Below are positions 6,321-11,116 of a stretch of DNA of 11,116 bases, in pieces. The stretch's first letter is position 1; every line of letters starts with the position of its first letter. The position numbers and the translations under genes were made by a program. The notes beneath the pieces were generated by a model. The model was not told where the DNA came from, did no database searches, and saw nothing but the letters and a program-made list of their open reading frames with translations. Origin of the DNA: Clostridia bacterium (GTDB lineage Bacteria; Bacillota; Clostridia; Oscillospirales; CAG-272); assembly GCA_017457465.1 (NCBI GenBank), contig JAFTHJ010000127.1, positions 1-11,116 of the forward strand, read 5' to 3'.

Positions 6321-7826
6321 TCACTTTCTAACCCCGTCAGCACCGCTTTGATATGTATCAACATGCGTACAAACATAGTTGTCATAGGTGTATATTGTCA
6401 AAATCTCATCATAAGCGACAATTTCACCGTTGTCCTTTCTGATAAAGAAGTCTTCCACTTCTCCGTCTTCAGAAGCAATGCCGTATTCGAATCTGACATC
6501 ATTATATCTGTCAAACCGACAGGGCTTCTGGAAGGCCTCCGAAACGGTATTTGAATATTCAAGCTCACCGTCCTCAAAGAACCAAACGCCGTCACAAATT
6601 CCGTCTTGTTCTATTCCAAGAGATTTGAAGATTGATTCGATTTGCACTCTCAATTCTTCGCTATATTCTCCGTCGGTTCCGTTAAGCACGACAGCAAACG
6701 AATATTGGTCTTCTGATAGCAAACGGTCAACGTATTCTCCCCCGTTTCCAATCGAGGTCAAACCGTTTTTGTCTCCATACAGCCTCTTATATATCTCGGC
6801 GCCGTTCTCCCAGGACTGATATTCAGCGTCACCTCTATGGTCGCTCAAATCAAAATTGTCCTGAAGCAGCTCTCCCAAGCTTTTAGTGAACTTCTCCGCT
6901 CCGTGTATATTGAGATGTGAGCCTCCATCCAAAATATCAGTGCTGAAATCAAGCCCGATGCTGTCGTATAGCTCGTTGTAGTTGACAAACATCTGCCCGT
7001 ACTCCTCTGCTATCTTTTCGGCAGACAAAAACATCCTGTATTCTCGGTTAATCATATAATACGGAGCAATTACCGTAACTACGGGAATACCCTTTTCCAC
7101 GCCAAGATCTAATATCTTGCGATAGTATTCCTCCGTTTTGGCGGACAGCTCGATAGGCTCCCTATTATATTCCTCGAGATTCGGCTTTTCGTATTCCGTA
7201 TACACCGAAGTACCAACGATTCCGCCCTTATAGTATTCATACTCGGGATTTCCGTAATTCGGGAGAAAATCCGCCGCGCCAAGCTCCGAATATCTCGCGT
7301 GATAATTAATGAATTCGAATGGAATTTCTTCCATTTCTTTTAATTCAGCGGGGGTAAAAAGCTCATCCTCGTTATCGAGCGTTCCTTTGCGGTATGTGGA
7401 GCACTTGAGCGCTTCGAGCTTGTTTTTTGACCATTTCATACCATACAAGCTCTTTATTATAGTACCCCTTGAAGCATAGTCGCTTTGTTGAACCAAACGA
7501 TATCCCTCAAGAACGATTACCTCCGGAGTTTGCGTTTTAAGTGCCTCTACAAGGTAATGATATGTGGACCACATCGGCTGCAGTGATGCGGAAAGGTTGA
7601 ATGAAGAATATCCGAAATCACGCCACAATATCTCGGGATAAATGTTAAGGAACGCGTGACTGCTTCCCAGAAGCAATACATCTATACTGTTTTCTTCTTC
7701 TTTGTAAAATTGTGTTATCTGCTTTATGCCATCGCTATACTTGAACTTGAATACCGAATTGACACTACCGAAAAATATAGCAAGAAGACAAATGAAACAA
7801 ACCACTTTTATAATATTTTTCTTCAT
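6321..7826 (-). CDS. DltD/SGNH-like extracytoplasmic acyltransferase partner of MBOAT
   Basis: A 501-residue protein with an N-terminal signal anchor (about 6-24), so the body should face the outside. The SGNH-like core has a nucleophile block 'LLLGSSHAFLNIYPEIL' (51-67; candidate serine S55) and a late 'DGGSHLNIHG' (300-309) supplying Asp and His (H304). Together with the adjacent MBOAT gene this resembles DltB/DltD, AlgI/AlgX and PatA/PatB-type pairs: the membrane protein exports an acyl group and the SGNH protein transfers it to a glycan. Residues from about 335 to 501 form an extra C-terminal part beyond the SGNH core, containing 'AVVLNGTDGEYSEELRVQI' and 'DGVWFFEDGELEYSN'; it may be a glycan-binding module. 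Twelve bases separate it from the MBOAT gene; GAGGTG five bases before the ATG supports the start. Acceptor glycan and acyl group are unknown. Confidence 0.82.
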   Translation of the reverse strand: MKKNIIKVVCFICLLAIFFGSVNSVFKFKYSDGIKQITQFYKEEENSIDVLLLGSSHAFLNIYPEILWRDFGYSSFNLSASLQPMWSTYHYLVEALKTQTPEVIVLEGYRLVQQSDYASRGTIIKSLYGMKWSKNKLEALKCSTYRKGTLDNEDELFTPAELKEMEEIPFEFINYHARYSELGAADFLPNYGNPEYEYYKGGIVGTSVYTEYEKPNLEEYNREPIELSAKTEEYYRKILDLGVEKGIPVVTVIAPYYMINREYRMFLSAEKIAEEYGQMFVNYNELYDSIGLDFSTDILDGGSHLNIHGAEKFTKSLGELLQDNFDLSDHRGDAEYQSWENGAEIYKRLYGDKNGLTSIGNGGEYVDRLLSEDQYSFAVVLNGTDGEYSEELRVQIESIFKSLGIEQDGICDGVWFFEDGELEYSNTVSEAFQKPCRFDRYNDVRFEYGIASEDGEVEDFFIRKDNGEIVAYDEILTIYTYDNYVCTHVDTYQSGADGVRK

Positions 7827-7838
7827 TTTTTCACCTCG

Positions 7839-9329
7839 CTAAAATTGGAAATATATGAAATCCTGTGCGTCAAAGCCTACACCGTACGCGCCAAATATTA
7901 TCACGGCGAACAGCATTGCAAAAACAACAAGCCATCTGAAAAAGATATTTTCTTTTTCGAGTGCTTGGTCAATACGCAACCCTTTGCGGTAACGGAGCAT
8001 ATCGACCAGATAGAGTACAACAACCGCCAAAATCAAAAGGTTCATCTCCTGGCGTACAAGTCCCAACTCGTATATAGAACCGTTGAAGAGTGACCATATA
8101 TCTATCTGTGTGAATATGCGCGATATATACCCGAAGGCTTCCGAAATCGTAGTTGCTCGGAAAAAGATCCACGCAAAATCCACTAATATAAAGGTGGATA
8201 CAATCTTGAAAAACTTAAAGGAAAATGCCGTACGGTCCACTCCCGCTTTGTCATACAGCTTTTCTTTGACCGGCAAGGTTATTCGTCCCACTATCTGGTA
8301 AACGCCGTGTAACGCTCCCCAAAAAATGAATGTCCAATTCGCGCCGTGCCAAATTCCACTGACAATGAAGACAATGAAAAGATTCAGGTATGTACGCATC
8401 TTTCCCTTGCGATTTCCTCCAAGGGGAAAATAGAGATAATCCTTGAAAAATGTACTCAACGATATATGCCATCTGTTCCAGAAATCCTTGATTGATGTAG
8501 CGCAATAAGGGGTATTAAAGTTTTCCATCAACTCAAAGCCCATAACCTTTGCCGCGCCGATAGCAATGGTTGAATAACTCGCGAAATCACAATATATTTG
8601 TATAGCAAAGGCAACGGCACCAACGATAAGCGCAAAGGAATCCAGTCTCCAGTAGTTATCAAACGCATAGTTCGCGAGAACCGCGATTCTGTCCGCGATA
8701 ACCATTTTCATAAAGAATCCCCAAAGCATTACTACAAGTCCGTTGGTAATATTCTTATAGGAAACCTTTATCTTGTCAACATTTCTTATTTGACGCAAAA
8801 GATTACCCGAACGCTCAATAGGTCCAGCTACCAATTGCGGGAAGAAAGAAACAAACAGCGCATACTGAAGAAAATTCTTCTCGGTTTCTATATCCTTTCT
8901 GTAGACATCTATGATATATCCGAGTGCCTGGAATGTATAGAAGGAGATTCCGACAGGTAACAGGAAGTCAAACGGATTACTTACTATTTGAATATGAAGG
9001 ACAGAAAGAACAGCATTCAGATTGGAAATTGCGAAATCAAGATATTTAAAGGTAAACAATATTGCCAGATTAATAGCAATAACGCTACCCAATATAACCT
9101 TTGCTTTTTTGTTTTGTTGCTTTTCAAGAGCCTTCGTCAGAAGGATACCGCCCAAAAACGTAGATGCCGTGGAGAACAATATCAGCAATGCATACGTCGG
9201 ATTCCAGCTCATATAGAAATAATAACTGGCAATCAACAAAATTATGCTTCTGCACTTTTTAGGTACAATGAAGTATAGAAGTAAAACTATAGGAAAAAAA
9301 ACAAGAAAGTGTATAGAATTAAACAGCAT
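7839..9329 (-). CDS. MBOAT family membrane-bound O-acyltransferase (AlgI/PatA-like)
   Basis: A polytopic membrane protein of 496 residues that moves acyl (often acetyl) groups across the membrane for glycan modification. Diagnostic blocks: 'LLPVGISFYTFQALGYIIDVYR' region (123-144), 'FFPQLVAGPIER' (162-173), 'DFWNRWHISLSTFFKDYLYFPLGGNRKG' region (282-309) and 'SGIWHGANWTFIFWGALHG' (324-342). H328 is the family's invariant histidine, and W284/H288 sit in the conserved WNRWH. Roughly ten hydrophobic segments are visible. The ATG at 9329 is chosen over an upstream TTG at 9347 because the AAGGGG ribosome binding site lies between them, nine bases before the ATG, and because family members begin MLFNS. 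First gene of a two-gene unit with the SGNH protein. No polysaccharide biosynthesis gene is in view, so the acceptor is unknown. Confidence 0.93.
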   Translation of the reverse strand: MLFNSIHFLVFFPIVLLLYFIVPKKCRSIILLIASYYFYMSWNPTYALLILFSTASTFLGGILLTKALEKQQNKKAKVILGSVIAINLAILFTFKYLDFAISNLNAVLSVLHIQIVSNPFDFLLPVGISFYTFQALGYIIDVYRKDIETEKNFLQYALFVSFFPQLVAGPIERSGNLLRQIRNVDKIKVSYKNITNGLVVMLWGFFMKMVIADRIAVLANYAFDNYWRLDSFALIVGAVAFAIQIYCDFASYSTIAIGAAKVMGFELMENFNTPYCATSIKDFWNRWHISLSTFFKDYLYFPLGGNRKGKMRTYLNLFIVFIVSGIWHGANWTFIFWGALHGVYQIVGRITLPVKEKLYDKAGVDRTAFSFKFFKIVSTFILVDFAWIFFRATTISEAFGYISRIFTQIDIWSLFNGSIYELGLVRQEMNLLILAVVVLYLVDMLRYRKGLRIDQALEKENIFFRWLVVFAMLFAVIIFGAYGVGFDAQDFIYFQF

Positions 9330-9441
9330 AGCAGCAATCCCCTTCAAAAGATTCTTTTTCTTGTGTTTCGTACAAAATAGGTTGTCGAAAAATATATCGA
9401 AATCACTTTGTGACAGTCCTGATAAATTTCATAACTCATCT

Positions 9442-9470
9442 ATTATATCACAAAATTAGCGGAAGGGCAA
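9442..9470 (-). promoter_or_regulatory. promoter of the MBOAT/SGNH unit (extended -10)
   Basis: On the minus strand, TTGCCC (9465-9470) and TATAAT (9442-9447) are separated by exactly 17 bases. TG one base before the -10 makes it an extended -10 element. The leader to the MBOAT ATG is about 105 nt; within it an 11-bp palindrome (TCAC-3-GTGA, 9403-9413) might be an operator or a small hairpin, unproven. Confidence 0.75.
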
Positions 9471-9584
9471 TACTTCTGTCGAATTTTATTTGTTTGGGCA
9501 AATAGGAGCTTGATATAAAATCTGTACTTTTGTCCGTCACCCCTACTTTGAATTCTTGATTGATCCTTGTGTCAATTTTCGCTA

Positions 9585-9618
9585 AAAAAAGCCCAACTCA
9601 CGTGAGTTGGGCTTTTTT
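9585..9618 (-). terminator. intrinsic terminator after the lipoprotein gene, perfectly symmetric
   Basis: A 34-bp perfect palindrome: an A run, then GCCCAACTCAC followed at once by its reverse complement and a T run. In RNA it would form a hairpin of about nine GC-rich pairs with a 4-base loop plus A-U extension, ending in six U. It lies 31 bases after the lipoprotein stop codon. It has the same form on both strands, so it would also stop plus-strand transcripts. Confidence 0.92.
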
Positions 9619-9649
9619 CTGACTTTTCTGACCTTAATTGATGTTGTCT

Positions 9650-9952
9650 CTATACCAATATACGGTCATCGTAATAGTCATAATTTTCGTGGTAGTTATA
9701 ATAATCCACTAAAGCTTCTTTAATATCGTCTTGGCATTTTTTACATACGACATTCCCTTCATTGATAGCATCATAAAGCGTCATAGTTTTATAATAAAGC
9801 ATACCAGAGCAATTAGGGTCCGAATGAAATTTCCCGTATCGGCTGACATAGACTATAATATTATAATCCCGATGTTCTTCTTTTTCCTCGGAACAACTTA
9901 CCATAGTGAATATAAATAATACACACAAGATACCACATATTATTTTTTTCAT
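9650..9952 (-). CDS. Small putative lipoprotein with a Cys/His (zinc-ribbon-like) motif
   Basis: A 100-residue protein starting with a basic-hydrophobic signal (MKKIICGILCVLFIFTMVSC). It has a plausible but imperfect lipobox, M-V-S-C20, so it is probably anchored outside the membrane by C20. The mature part has 'YVSRYGKFHSDPNCSGM' (35-51) and 'AINEGNVVCKKC' (62-73). The spaced residues H43, C48, C70 and C73 resemble the small Cys/His domain often appended to secreted clostridial proteins ('G..YH...C......ITL..A...G..PC..C'), which may bind a metal. The C-terminus is Tyr/Asp-rich (YYNYHENYDYYDD). It diverges from the XRE regulator gene and has a consensus promoter under two inverted repeats, so it is the likely target of that regulator. 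Only a weak ribosome binding site (GAGAGAAG) is visible. Function unknown. Confidence 0.72.
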   Translation of the reverse strand: MKKIICGILCVLFIFTMVSCSEEKEEHRDYNIIVYVSRYGKFHSDPNCSGMLYYKTMTLYDAINEGNVVCKKCQDDIKEALVDYYNYHENYDYYDDRILV

Positions 9953-9976
9953 CTCTATTCTTCTCTCTTGTTTTAA

Positions 9977-9993
9977 TATCCCGAAACGGGATA
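9977..9993. promoter_or_regulatory. candidate operator 1 (TATCCCG-AAA-CGGGATA)
   Basis: A perfect 17-bp inverted repeat with 7-bp arms around AAA. It covers the predicted start of the lipoprotein transcript (near 9992) and the -35 zone of the divergent regulator gene. Its half-site TATCCCG resembles TATACCA in the second repeat, with centres 24 bp apart. The likely binder is the adjacent XRE protein (inference). Confidence 0.75.
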
Positions 9994-9997
9994 ATTA

Positions 9998-10020
9998 TAT
10001 TATACCAAAATGGTATAATA
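9998..10020. promoter_or_regulatory. candidate operator 2, doubling as symmetric -10 elements
   Basis: A perfect 23-bp palindrome: arms TATTATACCA and TGGTATAATA around AAA. Each strand reads TGGTATAAT within it, an extended -10 element, so the operator contains back-to-back -10 boxes for both divergent genes. Its inner 17 bp (10001-10017) have the same layout as operator 1. Confidence 0.78.
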
Positions 10021-10027
10021 ATGTCAA
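9999..10027 (-). promoter_or_regulatory. consensus sigma-A promoter of the lipoprotein gene
   Basis: On the minus strand, a perfect TTGACA (10022-10027) and a perfect TATAAT (9999-10004) are 17 bases apart, with an extended -10 TG. It lies under operator 2. Such a strong promoter is consistent with tight repression in the resting state. Confidence 0.85.
10011..10019 (+). promoter_or_regulatory. extended -10 promoter of the XRE regulator gene
   Basis: TGGTATAAT on the plus strand. No good -35 is found 17 bases upstream (ATAATT at 9991-9996), so it should be weaker than the opposing promoter. An alternative is TTGTTT (9968-9973) with GATAAT (9990-9995), spaced 16. Either would be covered by the operators, implying autoregulation. 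Confidence 0.55.
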
Positions 10028-10052
10028 TAAGTCTAAAGAAAGATATGAAAAA

Positions 10053-10253
10053 ATGATATTCCGATTAAAAGAATTACGTAAAGAGCGAAAAATATCACAA
10101 TTGAAGTTAGCCCTTGACCTCAATATGAATCAGAATACAATTTCACGATACGAAAATATGGAAAGAGAGGCAGACTACGAAACATTGGTAAAGTTTGCGG
10201 ATTATTTTGGTGTGTCCGTTGACTATTTACTTGGTAGAACAGAAAAGAAATAA
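10053..10253 (+). CDS. Small XRE/Cro-CI family helix-turn-helix regulator
   Basis: A 66-residue protein consisting of a single HTH_XRE domain. MIFRLKELRKERKISQLKLA begins the domain, the recognition region is around LNMNQNTISRYENMER (23-38), and it ends with the typical 'FADYFGVSVDYLLGRTEKK'. No sensor, peptidase or membrane domain is attached, so it presumably binds DNA as a dimer. The ATG at 10053 is chosen because it starts the domain at its usual place; an upstream in-frame ATG at 9906 would run through the operators and promoters. Only a weak purine-rich ribosome binding site (AAAGAAAG) is seen. A three-codon frame, ATG AAA AAA TGA, overlaps the start codon. It likely represses the divergent lipoprotein gene and itself (inference from operators). 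It is the only plus-strand gene. Confidence 0.88.
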   Translation: MIFRLKELRKERKISQLKLALDLNMNQNTISRYENMEREADYETLVKFADYFGVSVDYLLGRTEKK

Positions 10254-10297
10254 AGACCTTTTGTGTAAAATCAAACACATAAAGGTCTTTTTGTTTT
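10252..10297 (+). terminator. intrinsic terminator of the XRE regulator gene
   Basis: Stem AAAGACCTTT (10252-10261) with AAAGGTCTTT (10281-10290), extended inward by TGTGT/ACACA with one bulged base, then TTGTTTTTT. The stop codon TAA shares its last two bases with the stem. Confidence 0.88.
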
Positions 10298-10300
10298 TTG

Positions 10301-10529
10301 CACTAGGGTACTCGTTTTTGCTTCGCAAAAGTGAGAATTCTTCGCCGAGCCTCGCGTGAGCGAGGTCTCGCTGCGGCTCGGGCACGCTCGCGTTCTGACA
10401 TCACACTGTGATGTCATTCATTACGCTCGCGCCGCTTCGCTACCCTGACAGCTTTCGGATCGAATGCGAACCTAATTCCGCTGCGGCTTTGCCTTGCGGA
10501 GCAAGGTGCGAAGCGCCTGTGCTCCGACC
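10301..10529. other. GC-rich, hairpin-dense non-coding block
   Basis: About 230 bp with no plausible reading frame, visibly richer in G and C than the AT-rich genes on either side. Short inverted repeats are packed together: TTTTGC-TTC-GCAAAA (10316-10330); CCTCGC-GTGA-GCGAGG (10350-10365) inside an outer CCGAGC/GCTCGG pair (10345-10350 with 10376-10381); a 21-bp palindrome TGACATCACA-C-TGTGATGTCA (10396-10416); and CCTTGC-GGA-GCAAGG (10492-10506). GCTCGC/GCGAGC and TTCGC/GCGAA words recur. It lies between two terminators. It could be an interspersed palindromic repeat, a structured RNA, or the remnant or end of a mobile element. I cannot decide between these. Confidence 0.6.
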
Positions 10530-10567
10530 AAAAAGAAACACCACCCTGTTGGGTGGTGTTTCTTTTT
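10530..10567 (-). terminator. intrinsic terminator of the two-helix membrane protein gene
   Basis: A perfect 17-bp stem (10530-10546 with 10551-10567) with loop TGTT, ending in TTTTT on either strand, 30 bases after the stop of the minus-strand gene. It could also end a plus-strand transcript crossing the GC-rich block. Confidence 0.88.
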
Positions 10568-10597
10568 GTGTTTGGTGACCATTTTAGATGACATCAT

Positions 10598-11053
10598 TTA
10601 ATATTCTATCTTAAAACCCAAACCCTCGAAATATGATATAACCTCTGGCACATAATCCAAATGAAACAACATCTTGTTTTTATTGTTTTTAAACGCAAGA
10701 TATGGTAATTGCGTGCGCCCTCCTGCTCTCCACTTCACCTTTTTAATGTCACACAACAAAACGCTTCTTTCGCGTTTTTTGAAAAATGAATACTCAATAA
10801 TTTTAATTGTTTCACCTTCTATTTCGATATATGCGTGATTCATATTGTAAGCGAGAATTGCCATTAAAAATGCAAAAAGAGTGATAGAGAAAAAAACAAT
10901 GAGAATAGGAAATATGCTTTGAATATCAATTGAAATTACAATTCCAACCATAAAAAAGACGGCGGCAAGACATACAAAAAACGAAATAAGAACTACTGTA
11001 ATCCATTTCGGAGTTTTTCCACGCGGGGTTCTGCCATACATATAAAATTTCAC
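10598..11053 (-). CDS. Hypothetical two-helix membrane protein, possibly PH-like C-terminal domain
   Basis: A 151-residue protein: a short basic N-terminus, two hydrophobic helices (about 17-42 and 47-69), then a cytosolic or exposed domain of about 80 residues rich in beta-strand patterns: 'AYIEIEGETIKIIEYSFFKKRERSVLLCDIKKVKWRAGG' region (74-112), ending 'YVPEVISYFEGLGFKIEY'. This layout (membrane hairpin plus a small domain with 'I.I.G..I.I......K....L.DI..V') resembles bacterial PH-like (YdbS/DUF304-type) membrane proteins. The similarity is by pattern only. Translation starts at GTG, supported by GGCGGTG five bases upstream; an ATG four codons later (11041) lacks a site. AT-rich like its neighbours. 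A strong terminator follows. Function unknown. Confidence 0.68.
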   Translation of the reverse strand: MKFYMYGRTPRGKTPKWITVVLISFFVCLAAVFFMVGIVISIDIQSIFPILIVFFSITLFAFLMAILAYNMNHAYIEIEGETIKIIEYSFFKKRERSVLLCDIKKVKWRAGGRTQLPYLAFKNNKNKMLFHLDYVPEVISYFEGLGFKIEY

Positions 11054-11070
11054 TTTTACACCGCCTTTCG

Positions 11071-11116
11071 TTATCCTTTTCGTCTGCTATCAAGCCAACT
11101 GTAATAATCCTCTAAC
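11071..11116 (-). CDS. Possible C-terminal tail of an upstream gene, cut by window edge
   Basis: Reading leftward from the window edge, one frame gives LEDYYSWLDSRRKG and then TAA (11071-11073), 17 bases before the GTG of the membrane protein gene. Charged and aromatic composition plus operon-like spacing make a real gene end plausible. Fourteen codons are too few to identify it or to exclude chance. Confidence 0.35.
   Translation of the reverse strand, partial: LEDYYSWLDSRRKG

Larger units (their letters stand above)
9330..9649. other. 320-bp intergenic region between MBOAT and lipoprotein genes
   Basis: It holds the MBOAT leader and promoter (about 9330-9470), a stretch with no gene I can support (9471-9580) and the terminator at 9585-9618. 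On the minus strand one frame is open for about 50 codons (9448-9597). It has no start with a ribosome binding site and no recognisable similarity, so it is left unannotated. A possible weak plus-strand promoter (extended -10 at 9511-9519) is discussed under findings. Confidence 0.6.

Noticed and set aside
9330..9347. TTG at 9347 as start of the MBOAT gene
   Set aside because: The AAGGGG ribosome binding site falls inside this extension and is placed correctly for the ATG at 9329, which gives the usual MLFNS start.
9448..9597. Minus-strand open stretch of about 50 codons downstream of the lipoprotein terminator
   Set aside because: It has no start codon with a ribosome binding site, overlaps a terminator and the MBOAT promoter, and resembles nothing I recognise. 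A gene remnant is possible, but chance is as likely.
9906..10052. Upstream extension of the XRE gene to an ATG at 9906
   Set aside because: The extension would be translated across both operators, both promoters and the 5' end of the lipoprotein gene. The HTH domain begins naturally at the ATG at 10053.
10301..10567. CRISPR array or repeat-spacer structure
   Set aside because: The hairpins differ in sequence and spacing; there is no direct repeat unit with regular spacers and no cas gene.

Overview
The window looks like a chromosomal segment of a low- to mid-GC Firmicute of class Clostridia, plausibly Oscillospiraceae/Ruminococcaceae-like. The reasons are the fusion of IspH to ribosomal protein S1, the order cmk - plsC - ispH/rpsA beside an HI0933/BaiN-type flavoprotein, Gram-positive ribosome binding sites, sigma-A promoters and strong intrinsic terminators. 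The lineage is inferred from gene content; no marker gene was compared. All recognised genes except one small regulator are on the minus strand.

Region 1 (1-400) is the 5' part of a ywlG-like UPF0340 gene that runs off the left edge, with its own promoter. Region 2 (about 450-6190) is one apparent housekeeping operon read right to left: a MurR/RpiR-type regulator, an FAD oxidoreductase, cytidylate kinase, an acylglycerophosphate-type acyltransferase, and the IspH-S1 fusion. A near-consensus promoter (6159-6187) starts it and a 16-bp-stem terminator (454-488) ends it. Two of the four junctions overlap, suggesting translational coupling. The operon combines nucleotide, phospholipid and isoprenoid synthesis with translation.

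Region 3 (6250-9470) is a two-gene transcription unit: an MBOAT O-acyltransferase and an SGNH/DltD-like extracytoplasmic partner. Such pairs acylate cell-surface or secreted glycans. It has its own promoter and terminator.

Region 4 (9470-11116) looks accessory: AT-rich small genes and a GC-rich non-coding block. A small lipoprotein with a Cys/His motif and a small XRE repressor diverge from a compact control region. Two related 17-bp inverted repeats sit there, and the second also carries back-to-back -10 elements on the two strands. Then come a terminator, about 230 bp of hairpin-dense non-coding DNA, another terminator, a two-helix membrane protein, and possibly the last codons of one further gene.

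The two most notable items are the symmetric operator/promoter between the lipoprotein and XRE genes, and the hairpin-dense block at 10301-10529. No mobile-element gene, tRNA, rRNA or CRISPR array was recognised.
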